64,000 bases of DNA. It comes from Diploptera punctata. Lineage: Eukaryota > Arthropoda > Insecta > Blattodea > Blaberidae. The stretch lies in NCBI GenBank assembly GCA_030220185.1, contig JASPKZ010001602.1, positions 969,001 to 1,033,000 of the forward strand. Direction: 5' to 3'. The notes beneath the pieces are model-generated. The model had not been told where the DNA came from. It saw nothing but the letters and a program-made list of their open reading frames with translations, and did no database searches. A program made the translations under genes and the position numbers. Positions 1 to 11,564 of this stretch are shown piece after piece; within the stretch, counting starts at the first letter, position 1; every line of letters starts with the position of its first letter.

Positions 1-732
1 ATTATGATGACGAAGATGTGACGGCACGACGTTTATTAGTAAGGAAATTATTCGTGATCTACATAAGGCTTATATATTGTATTTTTGAACAACTGATGAA
101 AGCCTGTATTAGAGATTTTTATTAGTAAGACCGTTAGAATTTTGTAGCGAATATATATTTCCAATTTTGAATTTTATAGCATTCTGAAAAATACATACAC
201 TTATTATGATACAATTTTATTATAATTACAGGTAATCACTTGCAACAAATTGATGCAGGTTAAAACATGACACATGAGAAATAAAACCATAGTAATAAAC
301 GAAAATACAAAAAATTAACCAAATAAGAATAATAAAGGGAGATACGCCAAATTAACTCGAGTCAATAAAGTTCAGTAACACTTTCGAAAGAAATTATAAA
401 ACATACCTCAACATTTTGCCTTGCAGTTCGTGTTCTGCTGTCTCTTACAATTTAATTTAATTTAATTTATTGAAATACCTTCCAGCATCTACACTGTTGA
501 TAGGATCCTAAAATATATTGCAGAACTACTTGACAAAATACAGGAATTTTAGTTTAACGCCAACGGCATTTGCAAACAGTCTACACATTCGTTTCTTTAA
601 GTTTCCAGAAAAAAAATTGAAAACAAATCATCCATTCCGTATTTATATCGCATTTTGTTATAATGTTCGCATTTTGTCGTAGTTTCAAAGGGCATTGTGG
701 AAAATCAGCAACCCTAGTAAAACAGTGATCTT
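1..732. other. Unassigned AT-rich sequence
   Basis: No gene or recognisable repeat. It holds a short run of AATTT units near 452-470. The right edge is the start of a foldback repeat. Confidence 0.4.
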
Positions 733-1158
733 ACAAGGGATCTATAAATCATTGCATGCCGAAACCTACCTTGAAATTTCTCTCTGAAAAGTGTTGTGTT
801 ATACCAAGGCCGTGTTCAAAACATTATGTGCCGTTTTAACTTCAAGACACTAAAATCCAGCGCCAAATGTCTCATTTAAAGTACAAGGAATTAATACAAC
901 TACTAAATTCGTAAAATGAATAACCCTGACAACCTGCCCACACGCCGCGGCCGGTCACACTACGCAACGCTTTACTCATTCAGGGAGACCATTTGCTCGC
1001 ACAGTGGGTTGCCAATGATGGATTCTGGCTTCTATTTCTGTGCCTTGCAGTTAAAAACGGCAGATAATTGTTTTGGACACAGCGTTCGTACATCACAACG
1101 CTTCTCTGGGAGAAATTTCTAGGTAGGTTTCGGCATGCAATGGATGACAGTTCCCTTA
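733..1158. repeat. Foldback (MITE-like) repeat, about 425 bp
   Basis: The two ends are inverted copies. The left arm (about 733-800) reads CATTGCATGCCGAAACCTAC and returns as its reverse complement at about 1110-1150, with AAGGGA/TCCCTT outer ends. Inner parts of the arms also pair (GTGTTGTGTT against CATCACAAC). No transposase is present, so it is a non-autonomous DNA-transposon-type repeat. The class is not determined. Confidence 0.7.
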
Positions 1159-1192
1159 TTAAAATATCTTATTCCCGAATGAACATATTGGA

Positions 1193-1409
1193 TTAACTTA
1201 GGCTTTCACGGCCGGAGTTACTATGATGATCTTGTAGAAGATTTCCGTGCAGAGACTACGTCGCGGATAAATGTATAAATAGGGCAGGTAGTCGACAAAA
1301 TTGCCAGTCTCATGTCAACCCTTGAGGATGCCGGACGCAGTCTCTGGCGAAACGTCGGGGAATCAAGACCACGGCCAACAGCCCGGAAATCTTTTACAAG
1401 ATCATCATA
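1193..1409 (+). mobile_element. PLE-type foldback with 12-bp target-site duplication
   Basis: Inverted arms (ATGATGATCTTGTAGAAG near 1222 and CTTTTACAAGATCATCAT near 1391) are flanked by perfect 12-bp direct copies of GAACATATTGGA at 1181-1192 and 1410-1421. The plus strand has a hammerhead-like core at 1322-1351: TTGAGGA, a hairpin GCCGG/CTGGC, then GAAACGTC. It is assigned to Penelope-like elements by analogy with the other foldbacks here. The direct repeats show it is a single insertion unit. Confidence 0.65.
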
Positions 1410-1421
1410 GAACATATTGGA

Positions 1422-2594
1422 AATTATGATTATGAGATATGATGACACTATAGTTTAACCCCTTGACCATAGCAATGCGAATTTGTATACTTATTGGACG
1501 GGTGAGAGAGAACGTAAAAAGTGACTTCTAAAATGTATTATTTTTTAAAGCATCATGGTGTTTAAAAGAAGAAAATTTCTGATATAAGTTCTCATCACAA
1601 ACAAATTTATATTATCTGTATACTTTAATTCAAGACTTTTTGTTTATTTATATTGTATCCACTAGTCACTGTGCATGAGAATACCTACAACAGTGCTTTT
1701 CCTTTGAAGTTACCATAGAATGATGTCATTGGAAAGCATCTCTTATGTTTTAGTGTGAGAATTATAAAGAAGACGAAGGAGATAAAGAGTATAATGTTTA
1801 CCAAATATAACTTATCAGCTACGCAATAAGCCATTTTAATCGAGAACGCGTGAACTTTCTCGAACCTCGAGTCTTTCCCTTTACTCACCCTAATTTACAT
1901 GAGGGATGGCCAACATGCATGTAAACTTAACTCTGCACTTTGTCATATGACGTGCACAGGGAAAGAAACACGTAAGTCACTATTTTGTTGAAATGGAGTT
2001 TGAGGTGTCATTAGATTCTCCATGGGAAAGCACTATCATTTAGAAGTGTGTAACTATGAAAGTAACAGTTTAGTCTTGGGCTTATTTACCTTCAAAGTTT
2101 GGCATTCAAATAAACAAGTATGTATGTTGTACAACTAGAAGTACGTTTTCTGGGTTTCAAGGAAAAACTGACTTACCTGGTTTTTTTTTACTCTGTACTG
2201 TTCATATGGCTGTTACGTTACTAAGTCATGAATGTTAATGCAACTCGCGTATAATTTAGTTTGAGGTATGTAAGCAATATTATCTTAATATGCATATTAC
2301 AGGCTACATGATATTTTTAACACATGAGAGATGAATATAGAGTACAAAACATTTGGTGCTCTAATGGAACGCTTATTGAACCACCGATAGGACTGAACTT
2401 TCGTTATTTGCTTCACAATTCAACTCTGGGCGTGAAAGGCCGACAAATTTTACTCAAATACCTTTTTCTATGCCGTATCGGCTATTATAATTCTTTTAAA
2501 TTTATTTCAGGATTGTTTCTGTTATTTACACAGGTATCCTCAACTAAAATTGTTATTAATGTTATTATTGTTATTATTTTATCATCATCATAGT
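1422..2594. other. Unassigned AT-rich sequence
   Basis: No coding pattern, splice-flanked ORF or inverted repeat was recognised. The ATT/ATC-rich run at about 2550-2592 is the variable tail next to the minus-strand LINE fragment that follows. Confidence 0.4.
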
Positions 2595-2970
2595 ACATTC
2601 ACGAATTTAGGCCATTTATTGATCTGTTTCGGTCTCAAGAGAAACACCATCTAAAAGTATTTTAAGTGGACGTCCTGGTCTTCTTCCTGCAGGTTGATAG
2701 CTTAACATTTGTTTGGGTATCCTTTGATCTTCCATCAGATCAACATGTTGCATCCATTTTCACTTATTATCATAAATTTTGTTTTCTAAAGGTTCCATGT
2801 GTAATTCTTCTAAGATTTCTTCATTTTTTTTTTGTGATCTAGTAGTGTGTATCCTGCAGTCCTTTGAAGATATCTCATTTCAGCAAATCTAAGTCTCTGT
2901 ATATCCTCCCGTTTCAATACCCATGCTTTGCTACCATACAACAGAGTTAGAAGAGCCAGTCTTTTATACA
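2595..2970 (-). pseudogene. LINE reverse transcriptase C-terminus, broken
   Basis: Read on the minus strand with a few frameshifts, this gives the end of a non-LTR retrotransposon ORF: LLYGSKAWVLKREDIQRL, then AEMRYLQRTAGYTLLD, then RIPKQMLSYQPAGRRPGRPL. These match the usual tail of insect endonuclease-reverse-transcriptase proteins (YGxExWxL, then GRPxxRW). The copy is 5'-truncated; only about 125 codons remain. The clade is not assigned. Confidence 0.75.
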
Positions 2971-3254
2971 CTTTTAGCCTTAAATTATTATTTTATTATT
3001 TTAAAATCAATATATTCTCAAAGCACATTGAAAATATTATTACATAACCTAGTATTTGCAGATGATCAAGTCATTATTACACAAGATTAGATAGTGAATT
3101 TCTTATTGATGGCGTAGCCCATTGTTGAGCCATAGCCTCTCCTTAGACCAGACCAAGTTCATTTTTAGTTACCGTACCTTATTTGCCCTAAATGTCATTA
3201 ATGGTATGCGGTCAACACATATATTCCATGAGATATCTAACAGGCAACTAAGGA

Positions 3255-3830
3255 ATTACTAGTACGTTGATTTTTTGCTTAGAGGCCTCTTTTATTCAGT
3301 CTTAAGGATCTTTTACGAGCCTGAAAATCTTCATACTTCCATTCTCGGTACATGGCCATACCATTTAAGAGTTTGATTTTCAATCCTCTTAACAACATAT
3401 GTGGTGACATTCATTTCTCTCCAAAGAATTCATTTCTTATTTTATCCTGTCTTTTTTTAGGCTTCTTCTAAGATGATCAAATTAAACTGTTCTAATTTTA
3501 TTCTTTTGTAATTCCGTCAAAGACCAAGTTTCACTTCCATATGACAAAATATTCTGTATTATGCTCTTATAAATTTTGATTTTAGTTTCCTTTGTAACAT
3601 TTTTATTCCAAATTATTCCATGTAATGACTTAGTTGCATTTTTTGCCATTGCAATTTTTAGTTTGTACATCTCTTTCACATGTACCTAAACATGTAATTA
3701 TTGACCCATGATATTTAAAATATTCACATTCTTTTATTTTCCGAGTTTCAAGTATGAGGTCATCCACACCCTTTCCCAAACACATATATTCTGTTTTCTG
3801 TAAATTTATATTCATTCACAAAGTTTCTCT
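3255..3830 (-). pseudogene. LINE reverse transcriptase C-terminal fragment
   Basis: Two overlapping minus-strand reading frames give MNINLQKTEYMCLGKG, then a YFKYHGSII box (usually YLGS), then KETKIKIYKSIIQ and YGSETWSLTELQKNKIRTV. This is the post-catalytic part of a LINE reverse transcriptase followed by the YGxETW motif. A frameshift lies near 3680 and stops follow below 3480. It is a different subfamily from the fragment at 2595-2970. Confidence 0.75.
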
Positions 3831-4047
3831 GAAATAAATTTCAAAATGGTTTCGAAATGCAATTGTTGAAGCTCTCTTTTGAGTATGCAAGGGTAATAAA
3901 ACCATGAGCCAAATGTAGTATATTTGCTACCTATAAAAGAACCTCAAACCTGAATTGAGAGTAACATATATCGCCCTTATCATGGTAGCTTTTAATTCCG
4001 ATAACCTGACATGTTACAGAGCGTCGTTAAATAGAACACATTTCTAT

Positions 4048-4676
4048 GACTATTTAACTCGTGCCATAAATGCTAGTCAATGACCAATCACGTTTCAATT
4101 AATTTTGTTTTACAACCAATGACAGTCGTGTTTCACTTCGCTCTTTATCGATTTCTCTTTATCAGCTCCTGCTTTTGTGATAAAGAAAGCTCCTCCTTTT
4201 TAATGTTCTGAACAGGACAGAACATTATTTTTCTCCAACAAATACATTGAATATAGCAAATAATGAACATATTCCTTGATTTTACTGAGTTGTTTACTAA
4301 AAATAAATAAATAACTCGTAATGATGATTATGATATATAGTTTGATGTGTTTCATTATCTCTCTACTTGGGTGCACTCTTACAATATTGCGATCTTATTT
4401 GGCAATAAATAATATGATTAAGCAGCAGTGAATTAACATAACCTCACATTTCTGATTTGTTTTCAAACATCGCCGTTTACATTAAATATATAAATATTTT
4501 AAAATAACTATAGCTAAACAGTGATTCATGAGTAAACAGCTTAATCTTATTCGTTAAATAGTCCTAACAAATGCCACTCTTGATTTCCAAATTCTTTAGA
4601 TAAATTCATTCCTCTCTTCGTGAGTCGTGAATTTATCGATAACTTGGAAACCACTCGTGGCATTACTTATGACTAT
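4048..4676 (+). repeat. Compound hairpin repeat, copy A
   Basis: The copy starts GACTATTTAACTCGTGCC, contains GACCAATCACGTTTC and TTACAACCAATGACAG (inverted CCAAT-type motifs), and ends in a hairpin. That hairpin pairs GATTTCCAAATTC with a TTGGAAACCAC arm and finishes GGCATTACTTATG. GACTATTTAAC at the start is inverted as GTTAAATAGTC just before the terminal hairpin. No ORF is present. Copies B to F occur at 5101, 27330, 29860, 30622 and 32843. Confidence 0.75.
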
Positions 4677-5100
4677 TACTGCATTAAGATGTGATGGGTG
4701 AATTTTGAAATGTTTGAACAGCAGTGTATAATGTGTTTCTGGAAGTGTAGTTAGCAAGGGAGATGAGTGCATGCAGTTTCAAACTAAATCGTTAATTGTA
4801 CAAGGGATGTCTGGTAATGCTGTCAACAACAAGACTAACATCCCAACCAGAATCTCATTACAGTACATCCGTCCAACGTGCTCGATACCCATGTCTCTCA
4901 TTTTCAAACTCACTGCAAACTTCTCCCAAACAGATCTAACTTTTCTTTACGAGTACATGTAATGCCATTACATTCTCACACCAACAGTATGTTACATAAT
5001 AAATCAAGAACTCGATAGAAAAAAATGTTATAAAATTAAATAAAAACATATTCAGAAAATAAAACTACAGAAATAGTAATTCTATTAACATTTGTAATAT

Positions 5101-5553
5101 TATCATAAGTAATGCCACGAGTGATTTCCAAATTATCGATAAATTCACGACTCACGAAGTGAGGAGTGAATTTATCTAGAGAATTTGGAAATCAAGAGTG
5201 GCATTTGTTAGGACTATTTAACGAATAAAATTAAGCTGTTTACTCACAAATCATTATTTAACTATAGTTATTTTAAAATATTTATATATTTAATGTAAAC
5301 AGTGATGTTTGAAAACAAATGAGAAACGATAGGTACGCTTCTACTGCTTCTTTTGTTTATCACTGCAACCAGATCATACTATTTATTGCCAAAGGAACGC
5401 AATATTGTAAGGAGGAGCTTTCTTTAATATGGTAATTATAACACTGATAAATATTTGGTGAAACACGACTCTGATTGGTTGTAAAACAGAAATCATTGAA
5501 ACGTGATTGGTCATTGACTCCCATTTGGGGCATGAGTTAAATAGTCTTGGATA
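5101..5553 (-). repeat. Compound hairpin repeat, copy B
   Basis: This is a minus-strand copy of the family at 4048, shortened in the middle. It opens CATAAGTAATGCCACGAGTG and ends ATGAGTTAAATAGTC. The terminal hairpin pairs TTTCCAAATTATCGATAAAT with AATTTATCTAGAGAATTTGG. With copy A it forms a tail-to-tail inverted pair. Confidence 0.75.
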
Positions 5554-5825
5554 TACATTTGTATTACTCATTGAATACCACTTACAATGTTAGACCCTTT
5601 CATTCCCAGAGTTTTTCCAAATTGAGAAAATCAGTAGTAAAGACTGACTTATCTTTATCAGGCATACTGACCACGTTTAATTCCTATACAAGCTAGATAA
5701 TCACGTTCACCTCTGTAATTATCAGCTATGTATCTTCGGCCAGTATCCGGCTGATAAGACAAGAATGGTTTTATAGGTATCTTAGCGCCATAGAGATATT
5801 TTAATTTGTAGTTGATAACTAAACT
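5554..5825. other. Unassigned spacer
   Basis: Nothing recognised between repeat copy B and the LINE 3' end. Confidence 0.3.
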
Positions 5826-6290
5826 AGCTCACTGGCACTATCGAACCCGTAGGTTCATGACATAAGCTCTCCATATATTCCTATCCTGAGCTAATATTTT
5901 CCAATCATTCCCTGTATAATCTACTTCCCTCAAATCATGGTTAATGTTATTCTCCCACCTTATTCTTGGTCTACCAACTGGGCGTTTTCCTTCTGGTTTT
6001 CCTACAAGAAGCTTCCATGCAAGTCTTTCATTCCCCATTCGTGCCACATGTTCTGCCCACCGCAGTCTACGAGACTTAACTGTTCTTATTATATCTGGTT
6101 TCCTATAAAGACATGTAGTTCATTGTTAAGTAGTCTTCTCCATTCACCTGTCTGTTCATCTCTTTTTGGTCCAAAAATTTTCGTAAGAACTTTATTCTCA
6201 AATACTCGTAATCTCCTTTCCTCCCTTAAAGTAAGAGTCCATGTTTCACGTACTTGATTGTATAAATAATGTTTGCGGCCCAAAGTACGT
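5826..6290 (-). pseudogene. LINE 3' end, family with GTTCGATAGTGCCAGTGAG tail
   Basis: The minus strand encodes ETWTLTLREERRLRVFENKV, a frameshift, RMGNERLAWKLLVGKPEGKR, PVGRPRIRWENN and NHDLREVDYTGNDWK. The 3' end carries the family tail (reverse complement of CACTGGCACTATCGAACC). The longest sister copy is at 33746-34473, and others are at 7405, 12270 and 39750. The protein is the C-terminal end of an endonuclease-reverse transcriptase. Confidence 0.8.
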
Positions 6291-6439
6291 ATATAAAGAC
6301 GTGTTATTTATATCACCCATTCAGACTTGAAATCTACGCAGTTATATTTCTTTCATTCAATATATTTGGTAAGATTTAATTTATAAATGCTTTACAACAA
6401 TTCCTTTATACTTTAAATAATATCTCTCTAAAATACAAT

Positions 6440-7065
6440 TTAAGAATATCTACATCTAAAACAAAAATATTAGCTCTGAAAGGAAAATGTGCAATAAGAA
6501 CAAAAATAATGATAAACAATGTAACTATAGACCAAGTACAGAATTTTAATTATTTGGGATGTCATTTAGGCAATGACAGAAATTTTAGATAAACACACTA
6601 AAATACAACGATTCAATTATCTATGTGGCACAATTAAACGCACTTTATTGAATAAGACTAGAAAAGAAACTATTTTGAAGTTTTACAAAGTATTGGCAGT
6701 TGCATCTCTTATCTATGGATGTGAAACCTGGACATTAACAAAGGCAGATAGTAAACAAATAGAGGCTGCTGAAATGAAGATGAGAGCAATAGCAGGATAC
6801 CAAAGGACCGATAAAAAGGAAAACGAAGATTTAAGAACAGAACTTAATATATTTAATCTCTGTGAAAGAATAAAATATTATCAAAATGCTTATCTTCAGC
6901 ACGTATTACGAATGAATGAACAGCGCATACCAAGAAGAATGTATAATTATAAACCAAAAGGGAGAAGAATCTTGGGATGACCATTGAAGAGATGGAAGGA
7001 CCAATTCGATCTATATTGAGATCGGAACAGACCATTGGGCTTAATCCTTGTTGTTGATGATTTAA
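6440..7065 (+). pseudogene. LINE reverse transcriptase C-terminus, near-continuous frame
   Basis: After a frameshift around 6575, an open frame of 135 codons (6573-6980) contains NYLCGTIKRTLL, SLIYGCETWTLTKADSKQIE, AEMKMRAIAGYQRTD, YLQHVLRMNEQRIPRRMYN and ends PKGRRILG before a stop that interrupts the GRPLKRW box. Upstream, FNYLGCHLG is readable in another frame. It is a 5'-truncated non-LTR element, of the same general type as the copy at 2595 but on the other strand. Confidence 0.8.
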
Positions 7066-7404
7066 TTTATTATGGGTTATATTTTTAGACTTAGGAATTT
7101 AAAAAATGCAGACACGCCAGTTTGTTTTGCTTACATTTATAATATATTGTAGAGTGTAGAGCATCTGTGTTTGTAAATGTAGCTTACATACTTAAGTCAC
7201 TTCCCTTCTGTAGTGTCCTTGTCCCGGATCTCAAACAAAATCACAGCAGCACTTAAAGTAGGTGCTTTTAATGAGGTGAGCAGTACTAAATGGGTAAAGT
7301 ATTTTCCAGAAATACGACCGCGTGATCTATTAAAGAAAATAATATTTCGCTGTAACGCAAATAGATGCATAACTTTTTTCCTTTCCATTTAACTTGCACT
7401 AACT
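7066..7404. other. Unassigned sequence
   Basis: No gene or repeat recognised between the two LINE fragments. Confidence 0.3.
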
Positions 7405-7640
7405 GACTTGCTCACTGGCACTATCGATCCCATAGGTTCATGGCCGCAGAGATATAAGCCCTCCATATATCCTTATCTCGAGCTAATATTTTCCAATCAT
7501 CTCCTATTTAATCTATTTTCCTCAAATCATGGTTAATGTTATTCTCCCACCTCATTATTGGCATACATACTATCTGGACACTTTCACTCTGATTTTCATA
7601 TAAGTAGTTTCCATGTCCTCTGGAAAATTTACCCCGGTGT
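7405..7640 (-). pseudogene. LINE 3' terminal fragment
   Basis: This is a short minus-strand copy of the family at 5826: the tail GGTTCATGGCC with CACTGGCACTATCGATCC, then MRWENNINHDLRKID in frame. Upstream it becomes unreadable. Confidence 0.7.
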
Positions 7641-7894
7641 AACTCATGTCCCCGTTTCTTGACTGTTGTATGTTTACGATGAAAGATGGTCACTATTTCG
7701 GCCAAAGTACTTTTTTCGTCTGGTTTATCGCCTTCAACCGCTATTTTTATCGTAGAAACTCAAATTTCTCACGATTCTTGGTAGGACTGGCCACATACAC
7801 TGTTCGATGTTATACAGTATGTGAAAATTTCACCACCTCCCCCCCCATTAAAAATGTATACATTATTCCATAACTTGTGGAAAGCATTTTTGTA
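7641..7894. other. Unassigned sequence
   Basis: An open frame runs from 7646 to 7873, but it resembles no family I know. A run of C at about 7841-7848 is the only notable feature. Confidence 0.2.
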
Positions 7895-8215
7895 GGCCTG
7901 TAGCCGAGTGGTTAAGCTAAGATGCCTTGGCGCAGAACTACGGGACTTGCGCTGGTTCAGGTCCCCATGGGGGAAGAAATTTTCTCATCGAATTTCTGCC
8001 AGTATGGGACCGGTGATCACCCAGCTTCTTCATGAATTTGGGTAACTACAATAAGTGGCGGCTCCAGGTTGAGAAAACCAACTAGAACGGCTGGGGACCC
8101 GACATGCTGACCACATGTTACCCCTACACAGGCTGGATGATCGTATACCTCTATTATTGACATGTGGATGTGAGGCCAGCACCTGGCTGGTGCATTGATT
8201 GTGTTATTTTAAAAA
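7895..8215 (+). mobile_element. tRNA-derived SINE, family 3
   Basis: The Pol III A box is in TAGCCGAGTGGTTAAG and the B-box-like part is GGTTCAGGTCC. The body reads AATTTCTGCCAGTATGGGAC, a CACCCAGC stretch, GGCTGGGGACCCGACATGCT and a GCACCTGGCTGGTGC end. Four well-preserved relatives are at 39255 (-), 41290 (+), 42355 (-) and 46140 (-). The head resembles a class II (Leu/Ser-like) tRNA. Confidence 0.85.
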
Positions 8216-8255
8216 TGGTCTTATAATTCTGTAACCATTCACTGCGCGCCATACT

Positions 8256-8830
8256 CCTAACCGTTCGTCTTGCAGGGGAATTTCATGTATGCAATGGTGT
8301 TTTTCTAGCTCCAATACCTGTTATTTTGCGACGAAACATACCCATTTAAGTGGTATCAGGCTTCGTCTGAGAACCTTATTAAACACGGATCAATTATTCC
8401 AATATTAACGTTCTGAAACATCCGATTACAAAAACGTAACCGCATCTTGGATCACGTGGCTGAAGTTCATGCATTACAGTTATTCTGTATGGTTTCAAAT
8501 GTAAAAGTTTCGTAGCTTGCAATGCTGACGCCTTCGAAACACCAGTTTCTTGTGCAATACGTCTTAGGGATTTTGTTGACGTATGTTCTAATCGTTTTCC
8601 TATTTCGTCTATTTTTTTCCTCAGTAAGCACGTTTTGTTATCTTTGGTTTCTTACCGAGCACGGAACCCGTTTCTCTAAATTTGTTTACAAGTCGCCGTA
8701 CGTTTTCTCTATTTGGAGGATTTACATCTGAAAATTGTGTTGTAAATTGTCTAATGACATCTCTGCAAGACTGTGTTTTCACATAATTATCGTACATAAA
8801 TACCCTATGCTGTACTGTAAACACAGATCG
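8256..8830 (-). pseudogene. Tc1/mariner-type transposase N-terminal relic
   Basis: The minus-strand frame 8621-8824 gives MFTVQHRVFMYDNYVKTQSC, NPPNRENVRRLVNKFRETGS and a KKPK basic stretch. It then continues across frameshifts with LRLLALQTGVSKASALQATK and a YRITVMHELQ-like segment. This is the helix-turn-helix (DUF4817-like) region common in insect mariner-type transposases. No DDE part follows, so it is dead. Confidence 0.75.
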
Positions 8831-9179
8831 AGGCTTAATAACTATGAACTAAGACCACTAATACGAGAATACACAACCCGTGTTTCACCTTACAAGCATG
8901 ACACTCAACTGCGTCGCCAGGCGGTTAAGTCTCAATATCTCGGCTGCGGCGCGAGTTTATGACTCACAGTGAGCCGTGCAGTTGCTATGCCGCGTGACGT
9001 GGAGTGAGGACTCAGCGGCCGCATGCGCTTCTCCCGCTAGCCCGGCCGTAGGTCGGGAGATCCTCTCCATATTTTATATCAGTTTCTTATTCGGCTACCA
9101 CATTTTATCTGAACATTCCATTATTTCAAATCTATTAGCAAATCTGATCTGGTATTCTCGCCGCAGTTCATCGTTTATC

Positions 9180-9182
<3 letters not shown>
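8831..9182. other. Local GC-rich patch, unassigned
   Basis: About 8930-9060 is clearly more GC-rich than its surroundings, with CpGs and a NotI-like GCGGCCGC. No ORF with family resemblance, tRNA or foldback was seen. Confidence 0.3.

Positions 9183-9185
<3 letters not shown>

Positions 9186-9264
<79 letters not shown>
9186..9264. repeat. (ATT)n microsatellite
   Basis: About 26 uninterrupted ATT/TTA units. Confidence 0.95.
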
Positions 9265-9433
9265 TTAGAATCATATTTAGCGTTTGTAATGTAAAAGATT
9301 CTTTGGTGTGGCAAAGGTGTCTAATCCACCCCATTCTCGTTACTGTTTTCATGGAATGTGAATGTATCTATTGTTGACCTGAATACATATTGCCATCCCT
9401 CTTTTGCATTAAGGTCTTCTAAGACAATTTTGC

Positions 9434-9780
9434 CACCTCTGTGGTCTCGAGGTAGCGTGCTGCCTTGTCACGCAGCGGGCCCGGGTTCGATCACCGGTCG
9501 GGGCAGTTTTTCTGGGTGAGGTTTTATCGGGGTTTTTCCTTACCTGTAAGACAAATGTCAGGAAAACTTTAAGGCCCAAACGGTCCCCGAAATCATATGG
9601 TCATCATCACAATCATCAGCCTTATCATTATCATCATCATCGTCATCCTTCACCGGTGTGGAAAGCAACGGGAAGCTACCACACCTACAATTTCCTAGTA
9701 AAGCTGCAAGCATAGCATGAAAATGCTATGATTGCAGTGAAGGACCTACCCTCGGGCAGAATTACTGTGGATGGAAGACA
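9434..9780 (+). mobile_element. tRNA-derived SINE, family 1
   Basis: The head has GTCTCGAGGTAGCGTGCTGC and a B box in GGGTTCGATCACC. The body has TTTTCTGGGTGAGG, CTGTAAGACAAATGTCAGG, a (CAT)n stretch and a 3' domain with GTGTGGAAAGCAACGGGAAG, ending GGCAGAATTACTGTGGATGG. The 3' GGATGGATGG tail varies between copies. Copies also lie at 19581, 25824, 31677, 33358 and 37788. Confidence 0.88.
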
Positions 9781-10029
9781 ATTTTAACGTATGATATCGT
9801 GAAATCCTATAAAATACCTATTTTAATTCTTCATATATATATATTAGGAAAGTTTGACATACCCGTGCATTAAATTAGAATATCTAATTTAGTTCTGGCT
9901 TTAATTATGTACTTTTGGTAGTAAACATTTATATTTTGTTATACTGAATGCCAACGCAAAATGCGGCCCAGAACGTAGATAACCAGGCTACAGACAATTA
10001 CAATTGTGGTCATAAGCTCAAATTATGTT
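9781..10029. other. Unassigned spacer
   Basis: AT-rich with a short (AT)n run near 9834. No other feature seen. Confidence 0.3.
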
Positions 10030-10985
10030 ACGAAGTATGTAGGTTATGGCGCAAAAAGTGAACATCCAAATTTCGATATAATTTTGGTTTTAAAATTAAG
10101 CTTAGGATCACTAGAGTTGAAACGCAAATAAAAATGTGAGGACCATCCAGAAACAAAGCAGTAAAATAACATTTTATAAGACCTACAAAATCACATTTCA
10201 CTAGTTTACTGTACGAGACATCCCCATTTTCGATATACATTTGGTATTAAAATGAAGCTTAGGATCATCAAAGATGAAAACTCGAAGAAAATCTGCAGAC
10301 AATCACTAAAGAAACTAGGTTAGAGTAATTGAATTAGGTTAGGGTAGCTTTTAGTTTCTTGCACATATAATTTATTTACATACCTGTAATTTAATATTGT
10401 CTAAATGCCATTCTATTTATTACTTTTACAGGTTAGAGTAATTGAAATAAGGTTAGTTTTTAGATTATTATACATGTATTCTAATAGGCCTAAATTATAT
10501 TACATATATTTATTGAATATTTTGTAAGGGCTAATTTACCGTTGTTCATTTTCGAGAAATACGTACGATGATTTATCGATTATTATCGAAAATCGATTCA
10601 ATTAAGCCATTTGTTCTTAACAAATTCTATGTGAAGATGTGATTTTTATTAAATTTAAAAATCTTTGCTATATTTTTTTTAATATAGCAATGCACTTTTA
10701 TTGCAATAAAATATTTATTATATTTTCGCATCTCTACTGAAGAAAACATTTTTTCACCCTGGACGAACATCTGAATATCGAATCTGACGTCATGACCAAA
10801 ATGGCATCTACTTCCTTTAGGTAAGATGGAAAATAGTGCTTTATAAATTATTTCCCTGCCTTGTTTCTCGATGGTCCGCAATTTTGTTTTCATGTTTTCA
10901 TCTTCGACTTTCCTAAGCTTAATTTTAAACCCAAAATTATCTCGAAATACGGATGTCCACTTTTTTCGCCGTACCCACTTTGTGT
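10030..10985. repeat. Large foldback repeat
   Basis: The left end (TATGGCGCAAAAAGTGAACA, TTCGATATAATTTTGG, TAAAATTAAGCTTAGGATC) returns inverted at about 10,800-10,975. A third, partial copy of the arm starts near 10,205, and GGTTAGAGTAATTGAA is tandemly repeated at about 10,320 and 10,433. There is no ORF of note. It is probably a non-autonomous DNA element. Confidence 0.7.
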
Positions 10986-11270
10986 GCCAAGCAAGATTTC
11001 AAGGGGATCTCAACAAATAAAGATTCTGCATAAACATTAGATATATAAGAATCTTATTCATACTTATATCCGCAAAAATCTGCAATATAACACAGACAAA
11101 CACACATATACATATTTATATATATTTAATTGAACAAAGAGTTAAATGGATAGCAATACATCACTCATATAAAAGCCGTGATGTATAAATAAATAAATAA
11201 ATATATAAAGAAAATAAATACATTATTAATAATTCTAACAATCTTGTAAATTGAAACATACTAAAAAATT
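10986..11270. other. Unassigned AT-rich sequence
   Basis: (TATA)n and AAATAAATAAAT runs only. Confidence 0.3.
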
Positions 11271-11274
11271 AAAG

Positions 11275-11560
11275 GGCAATTAAAAATAATAATTTAGAAA
11301 AGGATATTGTACAAGAACTTGAAGAAATCCAACTAGGATGGTATGGACATATAATGAGAAGAAGGGGCACAGAAACAAACAAAGAAGTAATGAAATAGAC
11401 ACCTCCTGGAAAAGGGAAACGTGGTAGACCAAAGCCAATGTGGATAAAGGGAATTCAAGACAACATGAAGAAGAGAAATATGACAGAAGCAGACACTCAA
11501 GACCGAGAAATGTGGAAAAATATTGTATATTTAGGTTGAGGATACCTGTGCATATAACAG
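11275..11560 (+). pseudogene. LINE C-terminal fragment (LGWYGHIMRR type)
   Basis: The frame gives QELEEIQLGWYGHIMRR, a stop, TPPGKGKRGRPKPMW, then DREMWKNIVYLG and a stop. The WYGHxMRR and GKRKRGRP boxes are the standard C-terminus of a LINE polyprotein. It is a third LINE subfamily, distinct from those at 2595 and 5826. Confidence 0.75.
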
Positions 11561-11564
11561 AAAC

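Noticed and set aside
916..1122. ORF with MMDSGFYFC, resembling an Ig-domain F strand and a possible upstream receptor exon
   Set aside because: It lies wholly inside the foldback repeat 733-1158, shows no splice sites, and the rest of the frame has no Ig strands.
8976..9377. ORF with a long tyrosine run
   Set aside because: Translation of the (ATT)n microsatellite at 9186-9264.
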